A stretch of 20,675 bases of DNA from an uncultured Pseudomonadota bacterium (GTDB lineage: Bacteria > Pseudomonadota > Alphaproteobacteria > RF32 > CAG-239): the NCBI GenBank assembly GCA_902796625.1, contig CADBPX010000019.1, positions 1 through 20,675 on the forward strand. The letters are read 5' to 3'. Below the pieces are notes generated by a model. That model worked only from the letters and a program-made list of their open reading frames with translations, was not told the DNA's origin and made no database searches. Of the stretch, positions 14,960-20,675 are shown one piece after another. Numbering within the stretch: position 1 is the stretch's first letter; each line of letters opens with the position of its first letter. The translations under genes and the position numbers were made by a program.

Positions 14960-15900
14960 TGTGCTGCTGCCGACATTAATGCTTTAACCTCTTGCGCCAA
15001 TTTTTCGAAAGCCCTTTTTTCAATTTGCCGCACCCTCTCCCGACTTATCGCAAATTTATTACCTATTTCATCAAGTGTCAGCGGATTTTCAGTCAGCATG
15101 CGATTTTTAACAATATATTGCTCGCGATCATTCAGCTTTAATATGGCCTGTTGCAAAATTTTGCGTTTGTATTGACTTTCTTGTTTTTGTTCAAGTTGTC
15201 CTTCAATATTTTGCGATTTATCTGCCAGCAAATCAATTGCTTCAAGATTTTCGTCCTGACCACCGATTGTCGTATTAAGAGAACTGTCACCGCTCATGCG
15301 GCGATTCATTTCAATAACATCTTTTTCATCAACAACCAGTTCATTGGCAATTTGTTTAACCACTTGCGGTTCAAGCTCCTTATTATCATACAGTCCTAAG
15401 CGAGCTTTTATTCTTCCCAAATTATAAAACAATTTCTTTTGAGCAGCCACCGTACCGATTTTAACCAGTGACCATGAGCGCAAAACAAAATCGTTCAATG
15501 CGGCTTTAATCCATAAAATAGCATAAGTCGAAAGACGAACTTTTTTATCGGCATCAAATTTTTTCACGGCCTGCATCAAGCCGATATTAGCTTCAGAAAC
15601 AAGATCAGATACCGGTAATCCGTATCGTTTATAAGTTAAGGCAATTTTCAAGGCTAAGCGCAAATGCGAGGTAATCAGCTTTTGCGCGGCGGCTAAATTT
15701 CCCTGCTCCTTAAATTCACGCACCAGATTAATTTCCTCTTCCTCGCTCAATACCGGAAATTGTTTAATTTGCTCAATATACGCGTGTAGCCCGTCATCAC
15801 CCACCACAACCGGCAGGCGATTTTTGTTTTCATAAACAACAATTTCCGTATTTTTTACCACTTTTATACTACCAATTAAAAACGAATGTTGCTGCCTCAT
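14956..15900 (-). CDS. rpoH: RNA polymerase heat-shock sigma factor RpoH (sigma-32)
   Basis: RpoH directs RNA polymerase to heat-shock promoters. Region 2 is clear (NIGLMQAVKKFDADKK, then LSTYAILWIKAALNDF and LRSWSLVKIGT), and it runs into the RpoH box QKKLFYNLGRIK at about residues 154-165, which separates RpoH from other sigma-70 members. Region 4.2 is at about 274-301 (TLDEIGNKFAISRERVRQIE). The ATG at 15900 gives 314 residues but overlaps the upstream gene by 32 bases and has a weak ribosome binding site. A GTG at 15861, seven bases after that gene's stop, gives 301 residues and is equally plausible. The 3' end overlaps prmC by four bases. Confidence 0.94.
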   Translation of the reverse strand: MRQQHSFLIGSIKVVKNTEIVVYENKNRLPVVVGDDGLHAYIEQIKQFPVLSEEEEINLVREFKEQGNLAAAQKLITSHLRLALKIALTYKRYGLPVSDLVSEANIGLMQAVKKFDADKKVRLSTYAILWIKAALNDFVLRSWSLVKIGTVAAQKKLFYNLGRIKARLGLYDNKELEPQVVKQIANELVVDEKDVIEMNRRMSGDSSLNTTIGGQDENLEAIDLLADKSQNIEGQLEQKQESQYKRKILQQAILKLNDREQYIVKNRMLTENPLTLDEIGNKFAISRERVRQIEKRAFEKLAQEVKALMSAAAQ

Positions 15901-16504
15901 CTATATCTTGCGAAGTCGGCGCCAGATTGGTTACCGCTACCCGGTAATATCCCGAAAACGGATAAATAATGGCATAGACATTGTTAAAACCTTTTGTCTT
16001 GTTGCCTCTACTGACGCAAACCCGTAAAACTTTTCTTTGCTTTTTTATTTTTAAATAAGCCAAAGATGTTGCGGTTATGTAGCTGTCGCGGCTACTGATT
16101 TTATCCGGATCAATTTCCTGAAAATCATGCATATTCCGCACCAACAGAACCCGAGAACGATTTTCTAAAACCGAATTAGTCGGGTTCTTACTGATGGTGT
16201 GAAAAACAAAATCGACAATCTGCTTTTTTAAGCGAGCATCATCACATTTCAGCTCAGTCATCTCATTGTCGTCTGCCGCAAAAATATCGCTGGTTTGGCT
16301 TTTTTCATTTTCTGACATTTCGGCTTTTAACGGTTGAATATCGGTATTAATATCCAAACCGTTATCAACTGATTTTGCCGCATCGCTGTTTTTTTCAACT
16401 GCGGCCATATTGTCCGCATTTACAGCCGTATTTTCTCCGGCTTCCTCGGCCATAACCGGCGATGTCAACAAAATAAAAAGAACAGCCACAATCCAACGAA
16501 ACAT
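15869..16504 (-). CDS. Small exported protein of unknown function between asnS and rpoH
   Basis: The family is not recognised. The ATG at 16504 is chosen because GAGGAGAG lies just upstream and it gives a good signal peptide (residues 1-19, ending SPVMA before EEAG). The longer frame to 16573 has no such support. The middle is acidic and low-complexity. The last ~125 residues look folded, with two cysteines and several beta-like stretches, and end in ATFVFNW. It starts 10 bases after asnS, with the ribosome binding site overlapping the asnS stop, and overlaps the longer form of rpoH. A periplasmic role is likely from the signal peptide. Confidence 0.78.
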   Translation of the reverse strand: MFRWIVAVLFILLTSPVMAEEAGENTAVNADNMAAVEKNSDAAKSVDNGLDINTDIQPLKAEMSENEKSQTSDIFAADDNEMTELKCDDARLKKQIVDFVFHTISKNPTNSVLENRSRVLLVRNMHDFQEIDPDKISSRDSYITATSLAYLKIKKQRKVLRVCVSRGNKTKGFNNVYAIIYPFSGYYRVAVTNLAPTSQDIDEAATFVFNW

Positions 16505-16514
16505 TATTCTCTCC

Positions 16515-17903
16515 TCAGAAATTGATAGATTTAGGGGTACGTGGGAACGGAATTGTATCGCGAATATTGGCAATACCGGTTACCAACATCATCATCCGCT
16601 CAAAACCTAAACCGAATCCGGCATGCGGCACCGTACCGTATTTGCGCGAATCTAAATACCATTCATAATTTTTGATGTCCATACCCGAATCGATAATTCT
16701 TTGCCGTAAAACCTCATAACGATCTTCACGTTGGGATCCGCCGATCAACTCACCGATTCTCGGCACCAAAACGTCCATGGCGGCCACGGTCTTGCCATCG
16801 TCGTTTAAGCGCATATAGAAGGCTTTAATCTCTTTCGGATAATCACGCACAATCACCGGACGCTTGAAATATTCCTCGGCCAAAAAACGCTCATGTTCGG
16901 TTTGCAAATCAATGCCGTATTCCGGATGATACTCAAACTTATGGCCGGATTTTTGCATAATTTCAATTGCTTCCGTGTAGGTAATTCTGGCAAATCCGTT
17001 ATCTACAATATTGCTCAGAGTTTGTTTCAATGTCGGATCAACGAATCGCTCAAACAAATCCAGATCTTCGGCACAATTTTCCATAATATCTTTTACCAAA
17101 TAACGCACCATATCTTCGGCCAAATCCATATCGGCGAAAATATCCGCAAAGGCCATCTCCGGTTCAATCATCCAAAATTCGGCGGCGTGACGTTGAGTAT
17201 TGGAGTTTTCGGCACGAAATGTCGGCCCGAAAGTATATATATCGCCTAAAGCGCAAGCATACATTTCGCCGTTCAGCTGACCAGAAACGGTTAAACGCGA
17301 TTCTTTACCGAAAAAGTCTTTACCGTAATCAATTTCACCATTTGGCAACAACGGTGGATTTTGCAAATCTAAGGTTGTTACCTGAAACATTTCGCCGGCA
17401 CCTTCGCAGTCAGAAGCTGTAATTATCGGAGTATGCACATAGACGAATCCTCTTTCTTGGAAAAACTGATGAATAGCATAAGACAAGCGCGAACGCACAC
17501 GAAAAGCGGCACCGTATTTATTCGTACGCGGGCGCAAATGGGCTATTGAGCGCAAAAATTCATCGCTCATACCTTTTTTCTGCAACGGATAATCATCAGG
17601 AGCCAAACCGTAAATTTCCACGCTTTCGGCCTTTACCTCGTATTTTTGCTTGCCACCGACCGACTCGACCAACGCACCACAAACAGCAATTGAAGATCCG
17701 GTAGTTAATTTTTTAATATCGTTATAATTATTGAGGGTATTATTAGCAATAACTTGAATATTTTTCAGACACGAACCATCGTTAACTTCAATAAATGAAA
17801 AATCTTTAGCATCTCTTTTGGTCTTAACCCAACCTTTAAGTAAAATTTGCGGCATTGCCTGTTCGGCTGCCAAAATTTCTTTAATTTTTGTTCTTTTTAA
17901 CAT
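16515..17903 (-). CDS. asnS: Asparagine-tRNA ligase
   Basis: AsnS charges tRNA-Asn with asparagine using ATP. The 462-residue product has an N-terminal OB-fold anticodon-binding domain (about residues 18-100) and a class II catalytic core. Motif 2 is FRAEN with TQRHAAEFWMIEPEM (about 229-250) and motif 3 is GFGLGFER (429-436). The short TxxPxPR end (TIPFPRTP) and the overall length fit AsnS rather than AspRS. The ATG at 17903 follows GAGGG by about 6 bases; a longer frame to 17948 runs into the promoter and is rejected. It is the first gene of the asnS, exported protein, rpoH, prmC series. Confidence 0.96.
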   Translation of the reverse strand: MLKRTKIKEILAAEQAMPQILLKGWVKTKRDAKDFSFIEVNDGSCLKNIQVIANNTLNNYNDIKKLTTGSSIAVCGALVESVGGKQKYEVKAESVEIYGLAPDDYPLQKKGMSDEFLRSIAHLRPRTNKYGAAFRVRSRLSYAIHQFFQERGFVYVHTPIITASDCEGAGEMFQVTTLDLQNPPLLPNGEIDYGKDFFGKESRLTVSGQLNGEMYACALGDIYTFGPTFRAENSNTQRHAAEFWMIEPEMAFADIFADMDLAEDMVRYLVKDIMENCAEDLDLFERFVDPTLKQTLSNIVDNGFARITYTEAIEIMQKSGHKFEYHPEYGIDLQTEHERFLAEEYFKRPVIVRDYPKEIKAFYMRLNDDGKTVAAMDVLVPRIGELIGGSQREDRYEVLRQRIIDSGMDIKNYEWYLDSRKYGTVPHAGFGLGFERMMMLVTGIANIRDTIPFPRTPKSINF

Positions 17904-17946
17904 TTTTACCCTCATAAAATTAGTTATTAAACATAAAATCTTATGC

Positions 17947-17975
17947 ACTATAAACCATTACTTCTTAAATGTCCA
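17947..17975 (-). promoter_or_regulatory. Putative sigma-70 promoter of asnS
   Basis: On the - strand TGGACA (17975-17970) and TATAGT (17952-17947) are separated by 17 bases, each one base from consensus. Transcription would begin about 37 bases before the asnS ATG at 17903. It would drive the asnS, exported protein, rpoH and prmC series. Confidence 0.6.
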
Positions 17976-17978
17976 GTC

Positions 17979-18006
17979 TTGACAATATTTTTCAAATATA
18001 TAATTA
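17979..18006 (+). promoter_or_regulatory. Putative sigma-70 promoter of the glycine-zipper lipoprotein
   Basis: A perfect TTGACA (17979-17984) is followed 16 bases later by TAATTA (18001-18006), with AATTAT at 17-base spacing as an alternative -10. It lies back to back with the asnS promoter, with only three bases between the two -35 boxes, so the two could compete for polymerase. Confidence 0.6.
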
Positions 18007-18039
18007 TATAAGTAGTTGTACGATGTTAAGGAGATTAAA

Positions 18040-18492
18040 ATGAAAAACAGTTTATATATTATTCCGGCGTTATTAATTTTAGCCTCGTGCGCACCGCGAA
18101 TCGGTAGCTCCGATTATGATTACTCTTCAGTGCGTCAGGCCAGTAACGGTTTTCCGTGCACGGTTATGTCGGTTCGCGCGGTTAATGTAAACAGTGATGA
18201 TAATTCGGCCGGTACAATGTTAGGCGGTGTTGCCGGCGGTGTTGCCGGATCGACCATCGGTCACGGACGCAGTGCCAATACTTTAGGGGCTATCGGCGGT
18301 GCAGTTGCCGGTATGGTTGTCGGTAATTTGGCACAAGATGCCATGATGAGCCAATCCGGTTATGAATACGTTGTCAGAACCGACAGCGGACAAATTTACA
18401 GTGTTACGCAAGGAACAGATACACTTTTATCTGCCGGTCAAAGATGTATGTTAATTAACGGTGCAACATCACGTATTATTCCGTACTATTGA
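18040..18492 (+). CDS. Glycine-zipper outer-membrane lipoprotein (17 kDa antigen / SlyB-like)
   Basis: The ATG at 18040 follows AAGGAG by 7 bases. The 150-residue product has a lipoprotein signal with lipobox LASC, so Cys17 would be acylated. A glycine-zipper double segment follows at about residues 62-100 (GGVAGGVAGSTIG, then GAIGGAVAGMVVGN). The C-terminal third is small and beta-like (YEYVVRTDSGQIYSVTQG). This is the architecture of the Rickettsia 17 kDa antigen and SlyB family, which sit in the outer membrane and support envelope integrity. It is a single-gene unit between its own promoter and a strong terminator. Confidence 0.88.
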   Translation: MKNSLYIIPALLILASCAPRIGSSDYDYSSVRQASNGFPCTVMSVRAVNVNSDDNSAGTMLGGVAGGVAGSTIGHGRSANTLGAIGGAVAGMVVGNLAQDAMMSQSGYEYVVRTDSGQIYSVTQGTDTLLSAGQRCMLINGATSRIIPYY

Positions 18493-18513
18493 TATACTTC
18501 GTAAACTCAAAAA

Positions 18514-18547
18514 AAAAAAACGCGGATTATTATATCCGCGTTTTTTT
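18514..18547. terminator. Strong bidirectional Rho-independent terminator
   Basis: CGCGGAT (18521-18527) and ATCCGCG (18534-18540) form a perfect GC-rich stem with a 6-base loop. It is flanked by an A-tract on the left and seven T on the right that extend the pairing to 18514-18547. It serves the lipoprotein gene on the + strand and the small gene ending at 18551 on the - strand. Confidence 0.92.
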
Positions 18548-18550
18548 AGT

Positions 18551-18832
18551 TCAAAAATCTTCATCCGTAAGATGTTCAAATCTTTCCACATCTGCCGCGG
18601 TCACCTTAAACTCCTTATCTTCGCAAGGTAATTTTTCAACCAATTGTGCATAGTGAACGTAAGCTTTTATGACGTTTTCCGGTGCCCAAGAAGTCTCATT
18701 ACAAAACTTTCTAGCGTACATCTTTGCCAAAGAAGGGATTTTGAGCAAAGTTGTAAAATAATACAGCTCTTTCCCCCTTTGTTCTGCAGTAACAGCCGTT
18801 TCCATTCTTAGAGGCAAGACTTTTACTTGCAC
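18551..18832 (-). CDS. Small protein of unknown function
   Basis: The family is not recognised. The frame opens right after a stop and offers a GTG at 18832 (93 residues), a TTG, or an ATG at 18805 (84 residues); neither main start has a strong ribosome binding site. The product is mainly helical, with no signal peptide or membrane segment, two cysteines and an acidic end (FEHLTDEDF). A near-consensus promoter upstream and the shared strong terminator downstream support it as a real single-gene unit. Confidence 0.62.
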   Translation of the reverse strand: MQVKVLPLRMETAVTAEQRGKELYYFTTLLKIPSLAKMYARKFCNETSWAPENVIKAYVHYAQLVEKLPCEDKEFKVTAADVERFEHLTDEDF

Positions 18833-18878
18833 GTTTTCTTATAAATTAATAATTCATCAAAAATTAAATCTCTGCCAT

Positions 18879-18908
18879 TATGTAACCACAAACTCATTTT
18901 TTTGTCAA
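18879..18908 (-). promoter_or_regulatory. Putative promoter of the small - strand gene
   Basis: On the - strand a perfect TTGACA (18908-18903) and TACATA (18884-18879) are 18 bases apart. The rest of the AT-rich gap 18833-18957 shows no convincing promoter for the divergent + strand gene. Confidence 0.45.
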
Positions 18909-18957
18909 ATAAAAAAAATATAAGAACATAGCGATAAAAATTAAGCTGGGTTATTCC

Positions 18958-20226
18958 GTGGGTGAAGATGATGAAATCGATAGCTACGGAGTAGACCACA
19001 GCGGATTTACAACCCGCGATGAAGTGGTGTACCAAACGGTACGCAATGATCGCGAAAATGAATTAATTCAAAACTATAACAAGCGCGGCATAACGGACAA
19101 CTATCCGCAATATGGCCGCAACTTTTGGGGCAGTTCGCCAGAAAATAACTACGGCTTCGGCAGTAGCAATATCACAGATGCCATCAATAACCATCCGGCG
19201 ATGAATACCTCGCCCGTGCCGATAACGACTGCACAATCGGAGTTAAACGATTATCAGCGTGGTGTCAACAGATTTGAACAAACAAATGCCACCGGCAGTT
19301 TTATGTCCGGCGTTAATAGTGGTTACGGCGGATTGAGCTGTAACAATAATATTACCGACACAACCGGCTCAAACTTCGGAAGTAGCTCAAGCTTTGGTGC
19401 AAATTCTGCCTTTTGCACAATGTCGTCACCGTGGAATACTTCGACAACATCGAGGTATAACAGTTATAGCAGTAGTTTGAATAATTCACCGGGTTTGAGT
19501 GTTTACAATTATGCCGGTTATAATGCATATTCGCAACCGCAATCAGATGTTTGGGCAAAGCAAAGGCAACGTGCTGTCGAAAACGATTTACTGATGGACG
19601 GTATGGATGTTTTGTATGGCATGAACAGAACGATTAACGGCATGACATTTGGTGGTTTGGACTGGTTGGGTAACAAACTGGGAATAGATACACAAATGAA
19701 TGAGTATTTGCAGTTGAAGAATCCGCAAGAAAGAGAACTTACACAAAATGCCGGCCAACTTGCACAAATAGGTGGCGGTGCCTTAACCGGAAAAGTATTA
19801 AATGATGTTGCTAATCACGGCTACAATCAATTTGCTCGCTGGAATGGTAGACGTATTTTAAAAAAACAATTACAACGAGGAAATAACTTTAATGATATTT
19901 ATATGGGGAAAGTTGACAAGGATAAGTTAAATGCTCTTAATTCTGTTCGTCGTTCAGAAGGGGCAGAATTTATACCTTCAAGAAAAGTAAATATTCCCAA
20001 GGATAGAGTGCAACATATTTATGAAGAACGAATAATCGGTGATGGGTATACACCTAAAGAAGCGGCAGATACTATCTATGATGCGATGTTTAATCCCAAA
20101 AGTAAAATTCAAGCATCAAGATATAAAACGCTTCAAAAATTTGATAGCCCTACACCAAGCCGCGCTATCGTCGGCAAAATAAGAGATGGCGACAGTATTT
20201 TTATAAAAACTGGATATAGAAAATAA
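18958..20226 (+). CDS. Modular toxin-like protein with a BECR-type RNase-like C-terminal tip
   Basis: The only usable start is a GTG at 18958 with a poor ribosome binding site. The 422-residue product has no signal peptide. Residues ~1-200 are low-complexity, rich in Ser, Asn, Gly and Tyr. Residues ~200-300 form a helical and glycine-rich linker (MNRTINGMTFGGLDWLGNKL) of the kind seen before toxin tips in polymorphic toxins and phage structural proteins. The last ~80 residues have a conserved-looking pattern: IPKDRVQHIYEER (His353, Arg358), DTIYDAMFNPK, then VGKI (Lys407) and IFIKTGYRK (Thr418, Tyr420, Arg421). That is the layout of Barnase-EndoU-ColicinE5/D-RelE-like RNases. From about 19860 the DNA becomes more AT-rich. 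RNase activity and export route are inference. Confidence 0.65.
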   Translation: MGEDDEIDSYGVDHSGFTTRDEVVYQTVRNDRENELIQNYNKRGITDNYPQYGRNFWGSSPENNYGFGSSNITDAINNHPAMNTSPVPITTAQSELNDYQRGVNRFEQTNATGSFMSGVNSGYGGLSCNNNITDTTGSNFGSSSSFGANSAFCTMSSPWNTSTTSRYNSYSSSLNNSPGLSVYNYAGYNAYSQPQSDVWAKQRQRAVENDLLMDGMDVLYGMNRTINGMTFGGLDWLGNKLGIDTQMNEYLQLKNPQERELTQNAGQLAQIGGGALTGKVLNDVANHGYNQFARWNGRRILKKQLQRGNNFNDIYMGKVDKDKLNALNSVRRSEGAEFIPSRKVNIPKDRVQHIYEERIIGDGYTPKEAADTIYDAMFNPKSKIQASRYKTLQKFDSPTPSRAIVGKIRDGDSIFIKTGYRK

Positions 20227-20238
20227 TCGTTATTTTGC

Positions 20239-20286
20239 ATATAATTGGAGAAATTCTTTATTTATGAAGAATTTCTCCAATTATAT
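20239..20286. terminator. 20-bp perfect hairpin between convergent genes
   Basis: The arms 20239-20258 and 20267-20286 are perfectly complementary around an 8-base loop. The right arm contains the stop codon of the partial - strand gene. The stem is long but AT-rich with no immediate U-tract on either side. It could still act as a bidirectional terminator or mRNA 3' stabiliser for the two convergent genes; a recombination or mobile-element end is the alternative. Confidence 0.55.
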
Positions 20287-20673
20287 ATAGAACTCTGTAT
20301 TTTTTCTTTGTTGTTCTATAATAGATTGCATTGCCTCTTTTCTATCAGAATATACGCGCAACATAGGATTATCTATTTCTTCTGAAATAGCAAGGCAAAC
20401 ACTATTTTGTAATTCTATGATTACGGCAGACAAAAGAGCAATTTTGTATTTGTTATCAACAACTACATAAATATCCTTGATTATTTGCCCAATAACATCA
20501 CTACCGTATAAAAAAGATATATCTACAAATTGTCCATCGTGTCCGTATTTTTTTAGTTTAGATCTTTCTACAGAAGATATATTATCGACAATATCAGCAA
20601 TACTCTGGGAGTTGATACCTATCTCATAGTGCTCCGGAGCAGAAAAATCTATAAATAATTTCTGGTTATTGAT
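20281..20673 (-). CDS. Partial protein of unknown function at right edge (start outside window)
   Basis: The frame is open for 130 codons from the right edge to a TAA at 20281-20283, and no start can be placed, so the gene begins outside the window. The family is not recognised. The visible part looks like a soluble mixed alpha/beta protein (FVDISFLYGSDVIGQIIKD, then LLSAVIIELQNSVCLAISEE) with no membrane segment or signal. It converges on the toxin-like gene and shares its AT-rich composition. A matching immunity protein is possible, but immunity genes usually lie on the same strand as the toxin. Confidence 0.68.
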   Translation of the reverse strand: MNNQKLFIDFSAPEHYEIGINSQSIADIVDNISSVERSKLKKYGHDGQFVDISFLYGSDVIGQIIKDIYVVVDNKYKIALLSAVIIELQNSVCLAISEEIDNPMLRVYSDRKEAMQSIIEQQRKNTEFYI

Positions 20674-20675
20674 AA

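Noticed and set aside
18823..19035. - strand open frame of 70 codons overlapping the start of the toxin-like gene
   Set aside because: It overlaps two better-supported genes and spans the promoter of the small - strand gene; only a 24-codon part could follow a start with any support.
1..20675. tRNA, rRNA or riboswitch in the gaps
   Set aside because: The intergenic gaps are short and show no cloverleaf or known aptamer pattern by eye; a tRNAscan or Rfam search was not possible.

Overview
The window looks like a stretch of chromosome from an AT-rich alphaproteobacterium. The best lineage markers are a DUF4167-type protein and an RpoH sigma factor with an intact RpoH box. The overall style (AT-rich DNA, TTG/GTG starts, tightly packed operons) would suit an uncultured host-associated lineage, but that is inference; no rRNA or tRNA gene is present to settle it.

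Region A (1-12735, all + strand) is a multi-gene envelope-spanning apparatus that resembles type IV secretion and pilus machinery without matching a textbook operon. It holds two tandem VirB6/TrbL-like polytopic membrane proteins with very long soluble tails. The first is cut by the left edge. The second begins with a signal peptide and an intact-looking M23 (LytM-type) peptidoglycan hydrolase domain. Next come a double-HTH XRE regulator with a LexA/S24-like C-terminal domain that has probably lost its catalytic serine, and a 900-residue low-complexity protein with a glutamine-rich coiled region, a run of 12 lysines and two in-frame tandem repeat arrays. Last is a three-gene operon: a small acidic protein, a secretin-like lipoprotein with N0-type and C-terminal secretin-like parts, and a bitopic membrane protein. 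A reasonable reading is a dedicated secretion or conjugation-like machine: M23 opens the wall, the VirB6-like proteins form the inner-membrane channel, the secretin-like lipoprotein gives an outer-membrane ring, and the repeat protein is a cytoplasmic scaffold or substrate. No ATPase (VirB4, VirB11, VirD4) lies inside the window.

Region B (12736-17903, all - strand) is housekeeping: asnS, a small exported protein, rpoH and prmC in a tight overlapping order, then a DUF4167 protein and a HAD-family phosphatase. It meets Region A tail to tail with zero intergenic bases.

Region C (17904-20675) has a divergent promoter region, a glycine-zipper (17 kDa antigen/SlyB-like) lipoprotein ending at a strong bidirectional terminator, a small unknown protein on the - strand, and a modular toxin-like protein whose last ~80 residues look like a BECR-type RNase tip. 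Beyond it is a 20-bp perfect hairpin and, at the right edge, a partial - strand gene that has no start inside the window. The toxin tip and the partial gene are more AT-rich than the surroundings, as expected of an exchangeable cassette.
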